Shown piece by piece: positions 8,532 through 17,817 of a DNA stretch of 64,000 nucleotides; the first letter of the stretch is position 1, and every line of letters starts with the position of its first letter. The notes under the pieces are model-generated. The model did not search any database. It was not told the origin of the DNA and saw only the letters and a program-made list of their open reading frames with translations. This DNA comes from Aeromicrobium wangtongii. GTDB lineage: Bacteria > Actinomycetota > Actinomycetes > Propionibacteriales > Nocardioidaceae. The stretch lies in the NCBI RefSeq assembly GCF_024584515.1, contig NZ_CP102173.1, positions 1,612,001-1,676,000 on the forward strand, written 5' to 3'. A program made the translations under genes and the position numbers.

Positions 8532-9239
8532 CTAGCTCATGCGGTCGAGGTCACGCGCGCAGAACCTGTGGTGCGCCCATTCCTCGTTGAGCACGGTGCC
8601 GAGGCACTGCCGCACCGTCCGACCCTCCGCGTAGGGGGGCCATCTGTCGTCGTCGGGAACCGGCGCGGTCCGGGCGAGCTGATCAGGCGTGACGTCGGCC
8701 AGCCATGCCTCGACCTGCGCACCTTGCCGGGCTCGAACGGCGAGCACCTCATCGAGGCTCGGCCGGGCCAGCGGGTCGAGCCCGCTGTCCGCGTGGTCCA
8801 TGACGAGCGGGGGACCCAGTCCCATGGGGGTGAAGGGCTCAGTGCGGCCGAGCACGCAGCGTCGGAACCAGGAGTCGTGCACGAAGACCAGGTGACGCAG
8901 AGTCTCGACCATCGACCACTCACCGTCGACGCTGCGATGCTCGCTGTTCTCGGGCATGGACCGGACCCGCTCCGCGGTCGTCGCCCAGTCGTCGCTCAGC
9001 TGGCGCCACGCCTCTCGCAGATCGCCCGGCAGATCGGAGCGCATCCGCAGCCGTACCGGATGACGGCGGTCGAGCTCCGCCTCGACGTACGGCATCACCT
9101 CGACCCCGTTGACCACCAGGCTCGTGACCATGCCGTCGATCTCGGCGTCCCGCATCATCACGCCGACCATCCGCGCCCCACTCAGGTCGCATTCGCGAAA
9201 CTCTGCGCCGGTGAGGTCTTCGTCGTCGAAGCGTCTCAT
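8532..9239 (-). CDS. DinB-family protein with pentapeptide-like N-terminus
   Basis: A 235-residue protein. The first 35 residues show pentapeptide-repeat-like spacing (DLTGAEFRECDLSGARM). The rest is a DinB/YfiT-like four-helix bundle with potential metal His residues in EWSMVETLRHLVFVHDSWF and NEEWAHHRF. Such proteins are metal-dependent thiol transferases (bacillithiol or mycothiol) or uncharacterised hydrolases. A TAGCCT box 6 nt upstream of the ATG suggests a leaderless mRNA. Confidence 0.75.
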   Translation of the reverse strand: MRRFDDEDLTGAEFRECDLSGARMVGVMMRDAEIDGMVTSLVVNGVEVMPYVEAELDRRHPVRLRMRSDLPGDLREAWRQLSDDWATTAERVRSMPENSEHRSVDGEWSMVETLRHLVFVHDSWFRRCVLGRTEPFTPMGLGPPLVMDHADSGLDPLARPSLDEVLAVRARQGAQVEAWLADVTPDQLARTAPVPDDDRWPPYAEGRTVRQCLGTVLNEEWAHHRFCARDLDRMS

Positions 9240-9426
9240 GCAGACAGGCTAGGCCTCCACGCCTGCCACGAGCAACGGCGAGAACACGCCGCCGGGGACA
9301 ACGACTCCTGGCCCAAAGACTTGGCTGCGAGGTGTGGCGTAGGTCACATTCAGGTGGTTTGATGCCAAGAACCCTCTGTGTTCACGCGCCGAACGTTGAT
9401 GGCCGTGCCGCCTCCGGAGAAGGATC

Positions 9427-11724
9427 ATGATGACAACGAAATCCAGCTCACTGACGCGGCGCGTCGCGGTGGTGGCGACCGGCGCGGTCTCCACGATTGC
9501 CATCGCTGCGGGTGCCGGGATCACCAGTCCCGCAACGGCCGCCGGACCCACCCAGCCCCCGATCAGTACTCGCGATGTTCCTGTCGTGACGGAGGACGGG
9601 CTGCAGTTCCGTGACTTGGATCGTGACGGCGACCTCACGCCCTACGAGGACTGGAGGCTGAGTCCAGCCGAGCGCGCTTCGGACCTGCTGGCCCGCATGA
9701 GCACAGAACAGAAGGCTGGCCTCCTGGTGCACGGCACGTTGGCCACGAGCGGACAGGCCTACAACACCGCCACCAACACCGACTACATCCAGACCCGCAA
9801 CATCAGCACGTTCATCACGCGCCTGGCCCTCGCGCCAGCCGCGCTCGCCGAGCAGTCCAACGCCGTTCAGCAGATCGCTGAGAACACGCCGTGGGGAGTT
9901 CCGGTCACGATCTCTACCGATCCGCGCAACGGGTTCGCTGTCACGGAAGGGCAGACCGTGGCTCGAGTGGGAAATACTGCGTTCCCCGATGCCATCGGAA
10001 TGGGCGCGGCCGGGGATCCAGCGCTGACTCGTTCGTACGGAGACATCATCCGTCAGGAGTACCGAGCGGTTGGCATCCACGAAGGGCTTTCTCCTCAGGC
10101 AGACCTCGCCACGGAACCCCGATGGACGCGCATCAACGGCACGTTCGGATCTGATCCGCAGCGCGTCAAGCAGCAGGTCAATGCGTACATCGTTGGCATG
10201 CAGGGAGGGTCGGACGGCGTCAACCCGGCCGGCACCGTCGCGACCGTCAAGCACTGGGTGGGCTACGGTGCGCAGGTCAACGGCTACGACAGTCACTACT
10301 TCTACGGTCGGTACGCCAGCTTCGACGGTGGCCAGTTCGCCCAGCACCTCATCCCGTTCGAAGGGGCGTTCGCCGCGAACGCTGGCGGAGTCATGCCGAC
10401 CTATTCGATCTTGAAGGACCTGGTCTACAAGGGCCAGACCGTCGAGCAGGTCGGGGCAGGATTCAACTCGTTCTTGACCAAGGACCTTCTTCGCGGCGAG
10501 TACGGGTTCAAGGGCGTGACGGTCTCTGACTTCGGCATCGTTGGAAACTGCCCGCAGATCTGCCAGGACACCCGGCCTCCGGCAAGCTTCATAGGCCCGT
10601 GGGGTGTGGGAATGCCATGGGGGGTTGAAGACCTCACGGTGACCGAGCGCTACGGCAAGGCCATATCGGCCGGAGTCGACCAGATCGGTGGATCGGTCGA
10701 GCCGGCCCAAGTTGTCGCTGCTCACCAGGCTGGACTGATCTCCCGCTCGCGCCTCAACGAGGCCGCCCGCCGAGTGCTCATCCAGAAGTTCCAGCTCGGT
10801 CTGTTCGAGAATCCCTTCGTCGACCCAGCCCGCGCCGCAACGGTGGCCGGGAGCGCGAGCTTCAAGACGATCGGCGACGCCGCACAGGCCCGATCGCTGA
10901 CGCTGCTCACCAACCAGAAGAAGACCCTTCCCGCCTCTACGACAACGGTCAAGAAGGTCTATCTCAGCGGTGTGGGTGCCCAGACTGCCCAGGCTCGCGG
11001 ACTGACTGTGGTCTCGACACCGGCTGAAGCCGACCTCGCGATCGTCCGGCTGGCGGACCCCCGCGGCGGAAGCGACTTGACGGACCTCGACTTCAAGGGC
11101 AGTGAGGCCGACTACCAGGCGTTCGCTGCTGCTGCAGCATCCGGGACGCCGACTGTCGCTGTGCCGAAGCTGGACCGTCCGCTCGTGCTGAGCAACGTTG
11201 TCGATCGGGCGCAGGCCGTCCTGGCCAACTACGGCGTGACCGACGAGGTGCTCCTGCAGACCATCTTCGGCGAGCGCGAGCCCGGCGGGAAGCTGCCGTT
11301 CGAGCTTCCCTCGTCCATCGCAGACGTGAAGCTGCAGCTGGGTGACGTCCCCAACGACACACCCCGGCAGCTTTTCGCACCCGGATCGGGTCTGTCCTAC
11401 CGGGCGAGCACTCCGGAACCTCCCACACCCACGACTCCTCACCCGCGATTCACCTTCCGTCACAAGCCGACCTTTCACGGCACAGCCAGGGTCGGTCGCA
11501 AGGTCACCATCCGTGGGGTGGCCAGAAGCTCCATCACTCCCACCCCGGCCAAGGTCGCCGTGCGTTGGTACGTCGGCGGCAAGAGGGTCAGCAGTGCATC
11601 CAAGACCTCCTTCGTTCCGCGGCGACGGCACGTTGGCAAACACATCAAGGTGAAGGTGACCATTTCGGGAAATGCGGCACGCACGATCACCTACACGATC
11701 AGAGGCCCCCGAGTGCGCCGCTAG
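9427..11724 (+). CDS. Secreted glycoside hydrolase family 3 protein
   Basis: A 765-residue exported enzyme. A signal peptide (positive start, hydrophobic run, cleavage after about ATAA near residue 38) precedes an EF-hand-like loop DRDGDLTPYED at about 66-76. The GH3 N-domain contains the substrate-site KHWVGYG segment and the nucleophile region GVTVSDFGIVG, where SDF replaces the common SDW. The GH3 C-domain (REPGGKLPFELP) follows. The last 85 residues form a basic Ig-like domain joined by a Pro/Thr linker, probably for wall or polysaccharide attachment. It probably releases glucose or a related sugar from beta-glycosides outside the cell. Its codons are slightly less GC-rich than those of its neighbours. 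Its stop overlaps the convergent methyltransferase stop by 4 bp. Confidence 0.87.
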   Translation: MMTTKSSSLTRRVAVVATGAVSTIAIAAGAGITSPATAAGPTQPPISTRDVPVVTEDGLQFRDLDRDGDLTPYEDWRLSPAERASDLLARMSTEQKAGLLVHGTLATSGQAYNTATNTDYIQTRNISTFITRLALAPAALAEQSNAVQQIAENTPWGVPVTISTDPRNGFAVTEGQTVARVGNTAFPDAIGMGAAGDPALTRSYGDIIRQEYRAVGIHEGLSPQADLATEPRWTRINGTFGSDPQRVKQQVNAYIVGMQGGSDGVNPAGTVATVKHWVGYGAQVNGYDSHYFYGRYASFDGGQFAQHLIPFEGAFAANAGGVMPTYSILKDLVYKGQTVEQVGAGFNSFLTKDLLRGEYGFKGVTVSDFGIVGNCPQICQDTRPPASFIGPWGVGMPWGVEDLTVTERYGKAISAGVDQIGGSVEPAQVVAAHQAGLISRSRLNEAARRVLIQKFQLGLFENPFVDPARAATVAGSASFKTIGDAAQARSLTLLTNQKKTLPASTTTVKKVYLSGVGAQTAQARGLTVVSTPAEADLAIVRLADPRGGSDLTDLDFKGSEADYQAFAAAAASGTPTVAVPKLDRPLVLSNVVDRAQAVLANYGVTDEVLLQTIFGEREPGGKLPFELPSSIADVKLQLGDVPNDTPRQLFAPGSGLSYRASTPEPPTPTTPHPRFTFRHKPTFHGTARVGRKVTIRGVARSSITPTPAKVAVRWYVGGKRVSSASKTSFVPRRRHVGKHIKVKVTISGNAARTITYTIRGPRVRR

Positions 11725-12329
11725 AGCCACCGCTCAGCAGCTGTCTGGGCCATCACGACGAGCCAGCCGTCGTCCTCAGGGGAGTGCTCGGCCCACTCCG
11801 GAGCGAGCCCCGAGGCATGCAGCGCCTCGATGAACTCGTCCTCGGTCCGAGGCGCTCGATAGTAGGTCCTGCCGGAGTCACCGACCTCCCAGCCCGTGCC
11901 CGCGAATCGCGGAGTCGACACCAGGAACCGGCCCCCCGGACGCAGGGCACCTGCCACCTTGCTGAGCACCGTGGACAGGTCCTTCGGCTCGATGTGCTGC
12001 AGCACCCGCAGCGCGACGACCGCGTCGTACGGCCCGCCGAGGTCGTCGTCGATCACGTCGAGCCGATCGACGTCCTTGCCGCGCGCCCGCTGCAGGTCGA
12101 TGAACGCTTGGGTGACGTCGGTGCGCCGAACAGTCAGACCGGCCTCCTCGAGCTCGTCCGCGTCCCAACCCGGGCCGGATCCGACATCCAGGACATGACC
12201 GGCCGGGACGGCTTCGGCCAAGCGTGTCAGCGGCTCGGTGAAGGCGCCGCCGCCGGATGTCTCCTCGGCGTAGGCGACGGCGATCTCCTCGTACGACTGA
12301 ACCGTGCGGGCGTTCGGCGAGGGCTCCAT
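11721..12329 (-). CDS. Class I SAM-dependent methyltransferase
   Basis: A 202-residue protein with a Rossmann methyltransferase core. Motif I is VLDVGSGPGWDADEL, an acidic loop lies at VTQAFIDLQR, and post-I segments include YDAVVALRVLQHI and LRPGGRFLVSTP. The substrate is unknown. A TAGGCT box on this strand lies 6 nt upstream of the ATG, so it is likely leaderless. It is convergent with, and overlaps, the GH3 gene by 4 bp. Confidence 0.82.
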   Translation of the reverse strand: MEPSPNARTVQSYEEIAVAYAEETSGGGAFTEPLTRLAEAVPAGHVLDVGSGPGWDADELEEAGLTVRRTDVTQAFIDLQRARGKDVDRLDVIDDDLGGPYDAVVALRVLQHIEPKDLSTVLSKVAGALRPGGRFLVSTPRFAGTGWEVGDSGRTYYRAPRTEDEFIEALHASGLAPEWAEHSPEDDGWLVVMAQTAAERWL

Positions 12330-12429
12330 GACGAGAGCCTAGGCACGTGTGGCCGTCATTCGCGATCACCGTCGTGGTGGCAGGCGCAGTCCAAGAGGCC
12401 ATTTTTCCCAGCAGATATAGGATCCGTTG

Positions 12430-13215
12430 ATGGAACTGTTCGTGCTCGTGCTGGTCATCGCGGCGCTGGGAGCCATCGTCGTGGTGGCGAGGCGCCGCCT
12501 CAAGGAACGCGAGCTGATCCGACGCGAGAACGAGATCGCGCCGGTGAGGAAGCTGGCCTTCGAGGACATCACTGCATTCGGCCAGGACCTGCAACAGCTC
12601 GACCTGGACATGATCGGCCATGAGCTCGACGCGGGCGCGAACGCCGACTACTTGCGAGCGCTCGACGCCTATGAAGCGGCGAAGCTCGCCGGCGACTCCA
12701 TCACCCAGCCCGATGACATCCGGCACATCACCGAGATCGTCGAGGACGGCCGATATGCCATCGCGTGCGTACGCGCCAGAGTCGTGGGCGAACAGCTGCC
12801 GACCAGGCGGCCACCGTGCTTCTTCGACCCGCGCCACGGGCTCTCGGTGGCCGACGTTCCCTACGTGCCGCCGGACGGGGTCGAGCGAGACGTGCCGGCC
12901 TGCGCGCTGGATGCCGAGCGTGTCCGAGCCGGCGCGGATCCTGATGTCCGAAAGGTCATGGTCGGGGCGCAGCGGGTGCCCTACTGGCAGGGTGGCCGCG
13001 CGTACGAGCCCTATGCTGCGGGCTATTTCGGCGCCTTCGCCCCGATGACGTGGATGTTCATGGGAGGCATGATGTTCGGGGGCTTCGGCGGCGGCGATGA
13101 CGGCGGTGGGGGCGATGGTGGCGGCGACGGTGGCGGCGACGGCGGCGGTGGCTTCTTCGACGGCGGCTTCGGCGGCGGTGGTGATGGTGGCGGCGGCTTC
13201 GATGGGGGCTTCTGA
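12430..13215 (+). CDS. Membrane-anchored protein with Gly/Asp-rich tail
   Basis: A 261-residue protein with one N-terminal transmembrane helix (about 2-22), then a basic stretch and a soluble central region of about 150 residues. A short hydrophobic segment near 205 precedes about 50 residues built almost only of Gly, Asp and Phe (GGDGGGD-type repeats). I recognise no enzymatic family. Similar Gly-rich tails occur in TPM/YgcG-like membrane proteins, but that domain is not visible here. A TAGGAT box 6 nt before the ATG suggests leaderless translation; an overlapping TTG 3 nt upstream is less likely. Confidence 0.7.
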   Translation: MELFVLVLVIAALGAIVVVARRRLKERELIRRENEIAPVRKLAFEDITAFGQDLQQLDLDMIGHELDAGANADYLRALDAYEAAKLAGDSITQPDDIRHITEIVEDGRYAIACVRARVVGEQLPTRRPPCFFDPRHGLSVADVPYVPPDGVERDVPACALDAERVRAGADPDVRKVMVGAQRVPYWQGGRAYEPYAAGYFGAFAPMTWMFMGGMMFGGFGGGDDGGGGDGGGDGGGDGGGGFFDGGFGGGGDGGGGFDGGF

Positions 13216-13291
13216 GCCAGGACCACCAAGACGGTGCAGGAGCTGATGCCGCCCGCGGTCTCAGAGAGCTGAGTTTGCCTGGACACCGGGT

Positions 13292-13948
13292 TCAGTCGCC
13301 CACCCGGCCGGTGTCGTAGGCCCACATCGCGACCTCGACCCTGTTGCGGGCGCCGATCTTGGCCAGCAGGCTGGCGACGTGGGTCTTGGCGGTGGTCAGG
13401 CCGATGAAGAGATCAGCGGCGATCTCGGCGTTCGTGCGGCCACGGGCGAGCAGCGCCAGCACCTCCTCTTCGCGGGCGGTGAGCGGCTCGATCGGTTGGG
13501 TACGTCGGCCCGACGGTTGCCTGGCGGCCAGGGTGGACAGCAACCGTCGGGTGATGTTCGGCGCGATCAGCGCATCGCCGGCGGCGGCCGCATGCACGGC
13601 CTGGACCAGCAGCTCCGGCCCGGCGTCCTTGAGCAGAAATCCTCGGGCGCCGGCCCGGAGGGCGCCGTGGACGTACTCGTCGAGGTCGAAGGTCGTGATC
13701 ACCACCACCGCCATCGGGTCCGCGACGTCCCGCCCGGCGAGGAGCTCGGTCACCTCGATGCCGTCGAGCCCGGGCATCCGGATGTCGACCAGGCACACAT
13801 CGGGGCGGAGCCGACGCGCCAGCTCGACCGCAGCGTGGCCGTCGGCTGCCTGGCCGACGACCTCGATGCCAGGCTGCGCGGCAAGGATCATGGAGAGGCC
13901 GGTACGCACCAGATCCTGGTCGTCGGCCACCAGCACGCGCACCGTCAT
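13292..13948 (-). CDS. LuxR/NarL-family response regulator
   Basis: A 218-residue regulator. The receiver has its phospho-Asp in DVCLVDIRMPGLDG, and the C-terminal LuxR helix-turn-helix includes LTAREEEVLALLARGRTNAEIAADLFIG. The ATG at 13948 overlaps the upstream kinase stop by 4 bp, so longer starts are not needed. Regulators of this subtype often control MMPL or ABC exporters. A decayed copy of its partner kinase sits just upstream of the MMPL gene at 32.3 kb. Confidence 0.9.
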   Translation of the reverse strand: MTVRVLVADDQDLVRTGLSMILAAQPGIEVVGQAADGHAAVELARRLRPDVCLVDIRMPGLDGIEVTELLAGRDVADPMAVVVITTFDLDEYVHGALRAGARGFLLKDAGPELLVQAVHAAAAGDALIAPNITRRLLSTLAARQPSGRRTQPIEPLTAREEEVLALLARGRTNAEIAADLFIGLTTAKTHVASLLAKIGARNRVEVAMWAYDTGRVGD

Positions 13949-15087
13949 CGGCGCACCTTCGTCGGCAGCTCGGCGTCGACCGTCCACCCGCCGCCGGCCG
14001 CCGGGCCGGCACGCAGAGTGCCGCCGAGCAGCTCCACCCGCTCGGTCATCCCCAGCAGCCCGAAGCCGTGCCTCGCGGGCCGCGCCGGGTCGATCTGCCC
14101 GTCGTCGGTCACCCGTAGTCGCAGCCGTCCGGCGCCCTCGACGACCCGGATCTCCACCCGCGTGGCGTCGTGGGCGTGCCGCAGTGCGTTGGTCAGCGCC
14201 TCTTGGGCCAGCCGATAGACGGCCGCGTCGACGTGGAGCGGAAGCTCGTCCAGGTCGTCTGGCAGCGCCACGTCGACGACCGGGACCGAATCGCGGCGGG
14301 CCAGGGACGCCAGGTCGGCGACACCGGGCTGGGGGGCGTACTCCGCCGACGCTCCGTCGCGCAGCACCCGGACCATCGCGCGCATCTCCGCGAGAGTCCG
14401 CGACGCTTCACCCTCGATGACCGCCAGCGCCTCGAGCCCTGCTTCGGGTCGCTGGCCGGCCATCGCCTGGCCCGCCTGCGCCTGAACAGCGATCGCCGAG
14501 ACGTGGTGCGCGACCATGTCGTGCAGCTCGCGCGCGAGGCCGACCCGCTCCTGGCTGCGGATCTGGTCCAACGCCCGGCGCCAGCTCTCGGCGCGATAGC
14601 GGAACGCCGCGCCGCCCGCGGCGGCCGCCGCCAGGACGGCGAACCCACCAAAGACGTCGCCCGGCCCGGTGGCGTCGGCGACCGTACCGATGACCGCGGC
14701 GACCAGCACCATCGACAGCCCGATCACGATCTCGCGCCCTGAGCCCCAGCGGACCAGCGCGTAGACGAACACCAGGACGAAGATCATCGTGTTGAGGCCC
14801 AGGCTGGGCGCCCCGCCCACCAGGCTCGCCAGCCCCAACACCAGTGCAGTGCCGAAGGCCACCACGACACAGGCCAATGGGTGGCTGCGCCGCCACAGCA
14901 GGACCGGCGCGAGCCCGACCGTCACGATCGTCACGAACGGCCGCCCGGCGACGTCGTCCCGCAGGACTCCTTCGAGCAGCGCCGTCACCAGCACCACGGC
15001 GACCAGCACCCAGTCGCGCGGCGCCCGTGCCGGAGCGTCCGCGGCCCGGGGCTCAGCCCACAGCGAGCGCAGGGCGGTGGAGATCAC
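13945..15087 (-). CDS. Two-component sensor histidine kinase
   Basis: A 380-residue DesK-like kinase starting at GTG 15087. It has four to five transmembrane helices, no sensor domain, and a HisKA_3 motif VGLARELHDMVAHHVSAIAV. The ATPase domain includes EALTNALRHAHDA and GFGLLGMTERVELLGG. It is co-translated with the response regulator downstream. Two stretches of it and its 5' region (14061-14170 and 15100-15144) recur side by side at 32071-32227 (see findings). Confidence 0.9.
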   Translation of the reverse strand: MISTALRSLWAEPRAADAPARAPRDWVLVAVVLVTALLEGVLRDDVAGRPFVTIVTVGLAPVLLWRRSHPLACVVVAFGTALVLGLASLVGGAPSLGLNTMIFVLVFVYALVRWGSGREIVIGLSMVLVAAVIGTVADATGPGDVFGGFAVLAAAAAGGAAFRYRAESWRRALDQIRSQERVGLARELHDMVAHHVSAIAVQAQAGQAMAGQRPEAGLEALAVIEGEASRTLAEMRAMVRVLRDGASAEYAPQPGVADLASLARRDSVPVVDVALPDDLDELPLHVDAAVYRLAQEALTNALRHAHDATRVEIRVVEGAGRLRLRVTDDGQIDPARPARHGFGLLGMTERVELLGGTLRAGPAAGGGWTVDAELPTKVRR

Positions 15088-15636
15088 ACCCCCAAAGTAG
15101 GGGCCGCCAGGGCGTGGGGGACCGGCCGAAAGGACGAGATCTCGCAGCCGTTGACGCCAATATCGCTGTCACTGTCGAAGCCGATGTCCTGGCGGGTGCT
15201 GCGTCGGGGTTCGCCGAGTCCACCGACGGGCGCTGGGCCGTCCCCGCGCCCTGGCCCGCCGATGTGATCGCCACCGGAAGCCCGTTCTGGCACCGCATCG
15301 TCAGCGACGACGTCCTGGCCCACGAATACCTCGGGAGATTCGCCCCGACACTCTGACCCCGGACCGAAGGCGAGCTCAAGCCCAAACCACGGCGTGGGGG
15401 AGCGAATGATCACCGAGGTGGTGTCCGGCGGGTCGGCGGCCTGCAGCAGTGCCTTCAGATAATTGACGCGCATCATCAGGTCGAAGGGCGAGTACTACGC
15501 TGCTCAAGATTCAGCCCTGCCGGTCCCGCCGGATAGGTGGTCGGATACAAACTGACGTCAAACCGATTCACATGGGCATTTCCGGCGCGCGACCTCGGCT
15601 GGAATGCGGAGTTCTGCTTGCGGAAAGGGATACCAA
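15088..15636. other. Intergenic region with possible gene remnants
   Basis: This 549-bp stretch between the divergent kinase and LysR gene holds no complete gene that I can support. The segment at 15100-15144 is conserved at 32183-32227. On the plus strand, 15150-15356 reads as a protein-like tail ending HEYLGRFAPTL before a stop. On the minus strand, 15360-15476 also reads protein-like (MMRVNYLKALLQAAD). Neither has a start context or a recognised family, so they look like decayed fragments. Confidence 0.4.
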
Positions 15637-16599
15637 GTGCTCAACCCCACCCATCTGCAGACACTGCGCATGGTGGTCGCTGAAGGCTCGTTCGCGGGAG
15701 CTGCGCGCACGCTCGGCTACACGGCGTCAGCGGTTTCTCAGCAGATCGCCACGTTGGAGGAAGAGGTCGGGTTCCCGCTCTTCGACCGCCGTGCCCGGGC
15801 TACCGTCGCGACGCCGGAAGCGCTGATGCTTGCCGACGAATCGGCGGAAGTCCTCGGCATGCTCGAGGATCTTGGCAGTCTGGTTGGCGACATCGCCCAT
15901 GGGCGTCGGTCTCACGTGGTGATCGGCAGCTTTCCCTCCGCGAGCGAGCACCTCCTGCCCCGGGCGCTGACTGCGCTGCGCCGATCGGGGAGGGTTGCCG
16001 TCGAGCTGCACGAGGATGAGCCGCAGCGGTTGCTGCCAAGCCTGGTTGATCGCCAGCTCGACCTCGTGCTGGCATATGAATACGATCTGGTTCCGCTCAG
16101 GTGGCCTGGCGGAATGCTGCGCGACACGTTGCTGAGCGAGGAGCTCGTCTTGGTGGCGCCGGCGAGTCGCACGTCGTTGGGAGAGCGCCCACGGCTCGCG
16201 GACCTGGCCGACGAGGTGTGGATGTGCACAGCGCTCGACAGTGACGGATCAGTCTGTTTGGAGCGGGCCTGTGCCGCGGCGGGTTTCGTCCCGAACGTCG
16301 CCTTCCGATCAAACGACTATGACGTCGTGCATCGGTTGGTGGGTGCGGGCCACGGGGTTGCCCTCGTGCCCGGGATGGCGGTGCGCCCCGCACCCGACAT
16401 CCGGGTGCTCCGTCCTGAAGGCCTCGACCTGTTCCGCCACGTGAGCGTCCTTCGTCGCGGCGGCGCGGCTAAACCCGCACTGTCGGCGATGGATGCCGCT
16501 CTGCGCGACAGCGCGCACGCCCTAGCGGCGGAAGCGGACTGGTTGACCGGGCCAAGCACCAGAGATGCTGATGCTTGGTTAAGAGATTCGCGGGATTGA
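15637..16599 (+). CDS. LysR-family transcriptional regulator
   Basis: A 320-residue LysR protein starting at GTG 15637, which has AAAGGGA 6-7 nt upstream; the ATG at 15604 adds 11 non-homologous residues. The N-terminal winged helix-turn-helix begins LNPTHLQTLRMVVAEGSF and includes GYTASAVSQQIATLEEEVG. It is followed by a periplasmic-binding-like effector domain. It lies 66 bp upstream of the dehydrogenase-HglS pair in the same direction and is the obvious candidate regulator. No paired TTA-type box was located with confidence. Confidence 0.88.
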   Translation: MLNPTHLQTLRMVVAEGSFAGAARTLGYTASAVSQQIATLEEEVGFPLFDRRARATVATPEALMLADESAEVLGMLEDLGSLVGDIAHGRRSHVVIGSFPSASEHLLPRALTALRRSGRVAVELHEDEPQRLLPSLVDRQLDLVLAYEYDLVPLRWPGGMLRDTLLSEELVLVAPASRTSLGERPRLADLADEVWMCTALDSDGSVCLERACAAAGFVPNVAFRSNDYDVVHRLVGAGHGVALVPGMAVRPAPDIRVLRPEGLDLFRHVSVLRRGGAAKPALSAMDAALRDSAHALAAEADWLTGPSTRDADAWLRDSRD

Positions 16600-16665
16600 C
16601 TAACTGTTGAAACGCTCCGTCGGCTGAAAGGCTGGCCGCATGAAGTTTTGTGGCGGTGAGTTCCA

Positions 16666-17817
16666 GTGACCGATGTTTTCGCACTTATGGACCAGTGGGG
16701 GCCGGAGAAGGTGGTCTGCGTGCATGACCGCAAGACCGGCATGAAGGGCGTGCTGGTGATCGACAACACCTCGCGCGGCATGGGCAAGGGCGGGACCCGG
16801 ATGGGGCCGAACCTCGATGTGACGGAGGTGGCCCGGCTTGCTCGCACCATGACGTGGAAGTGGGCCGCTTGTGATCTCTTCCACGGCGGAGCCAAGGCCG
16901 GCATCCAAGGCGATCCCAACGGCCCCGGCAAGGAGCGCATCCTGCGCGCTTTCGCACGTGCCCTGAGTAACGAGGTTCCCACCGAGTACGTGTTCGGACT
17001 CGACATGGGCCTCTCCGAACGTGACGCAGCGATCTTCGCCGACGAGCTTGGAGATCGGGGCGCTGCGGTCGGTCTGCCCCGCGAACTGGGCGGCCTGCCG
17101 TACGACGAGCTCGGGGTGACTGGCTTCGGTGTCGCTGAAGCCACCGACGCCGCGGCGCAGAACATTGGCCTGGACCTCGCGGGAGCGACGGTCTCGATTC
17201 AGGGATTCGGTGCTGTGGGACAGGCGGCTGCGGAACGTCTGATCGAGCTTGGCGCGGTCGTGATCGCGGTCTCGACGTCCGAGGGAGCCGTGGTCGACTA
17301 CGACGGTCTCGACGTCGCTCGACTCGTGCGCCTGCGTGCTGCGCACGGCGATCGCAGCGTCCTGGAGTACGGCGGCGCCGTCGACGCGCGCGCGGCGTTG
17401 GAGGCGAAGTCCGACATCCTGATCCCCGCTGCCCGCGAGGATGCCGTTGGCGAGGACGTGGCCCGCTCAACCACGGCACGCCTGGTGGTCGAGGGCGCCA
17501 ACATGCCGACCACCCCTGAGGCCAAGAACGTCTTGCGAGAGCGTGGTATTGCCATCGTTCCGGACTTCATCGCTAATGCCGGCGGCATCATCGCCGCCGC
17601 CCACTCGATGGATATGCGCCGTTCGCCGTTCGTCGTCGACCCCGAGGCGGTGTTCGGCATGATCACCGACAAGATGCGCTCCAACACCACCACCGTGCTG
17701 ACCGAGAGTGCCCGGCGCGCACTGCCGTCGCACGACACTGCCCGTCTGATCGCCCAAGAGCGCGTCGCTGAGGCGATGCGTCTGAGGGGCGTCCATGCCT
17801 GGGAGGAGACCCAGTGA
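16666..17817 (+). CDS. Glu/Leu/Phe/Val-type amino-acid dehydrogenase
   Basis: A 383-residue NAD(P)-dependent dehydrogenase. The N-terminal dimerisation/substrate domain carries KGGTRMGP and LFHGGAKAGI, with candidate catalytic Lys at about 65 and 77. The Rossmann motif VSIQGFGAVGQAAAE lies near 180-190, and the closing segment is VEGANMPTTPEA. It interconverts an L-amino acid and its 2-oxoacid with release of ammonia; the specificity (Glu, Leu, Phe or another amino acid) is not readable. The GTG start is preceded by GGTGAG. Its TGA overlaps the GTG of the next gene, so it is coupled to the HglS-like enzyme, and it may feed that enzyme a 2-oxoacid. Confidence 0.85.
   Translation: MTDVFALMDQWGPEKVVCVHDRKTGMKGVLVIDNTSRGMGKGGTRMGPNLDVTEVARLARTMTWKWAACDLFHGGAKAGIQGDPNGPGKERILRAFARALSNEVPTEYVFGLDMGLSERDAAIFADELGDRGAAVGLPRELGGLPYDELGVTGFGVAEATDAAAQNIGLDLAGATVSIQGFGAVGQAAAERLIELGAVVIAVSTSEGAVVDYDGLDVARLVRLRAAHGDRSVLEYGGAVDARAALEAKSDILIPAAREDAVGEDVARSTTARLVVEGANMPTTPEAKNVLRERGIAIVPDFIANAGGIIAAAHSMDMRRSPFVVDPEAVFGMITDKMRSNTTTVLTESARRALPSHDTARLIAQERVAEAMRLRGVHAWEETQ

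Noticed and set aside
9448..11730. 760-codon minus-strand ORF opposite the GH3 gene
   Set aside because: The GH3 frame has a signal peptide and family motifs; the antisense frame has none.
15150..15476. Possible genes in the gap between the kinase and LysR
   Set aside because: Short protein-like stretches occur on both strands but lack start sites or recognised domains. They are described only as possible remnants.
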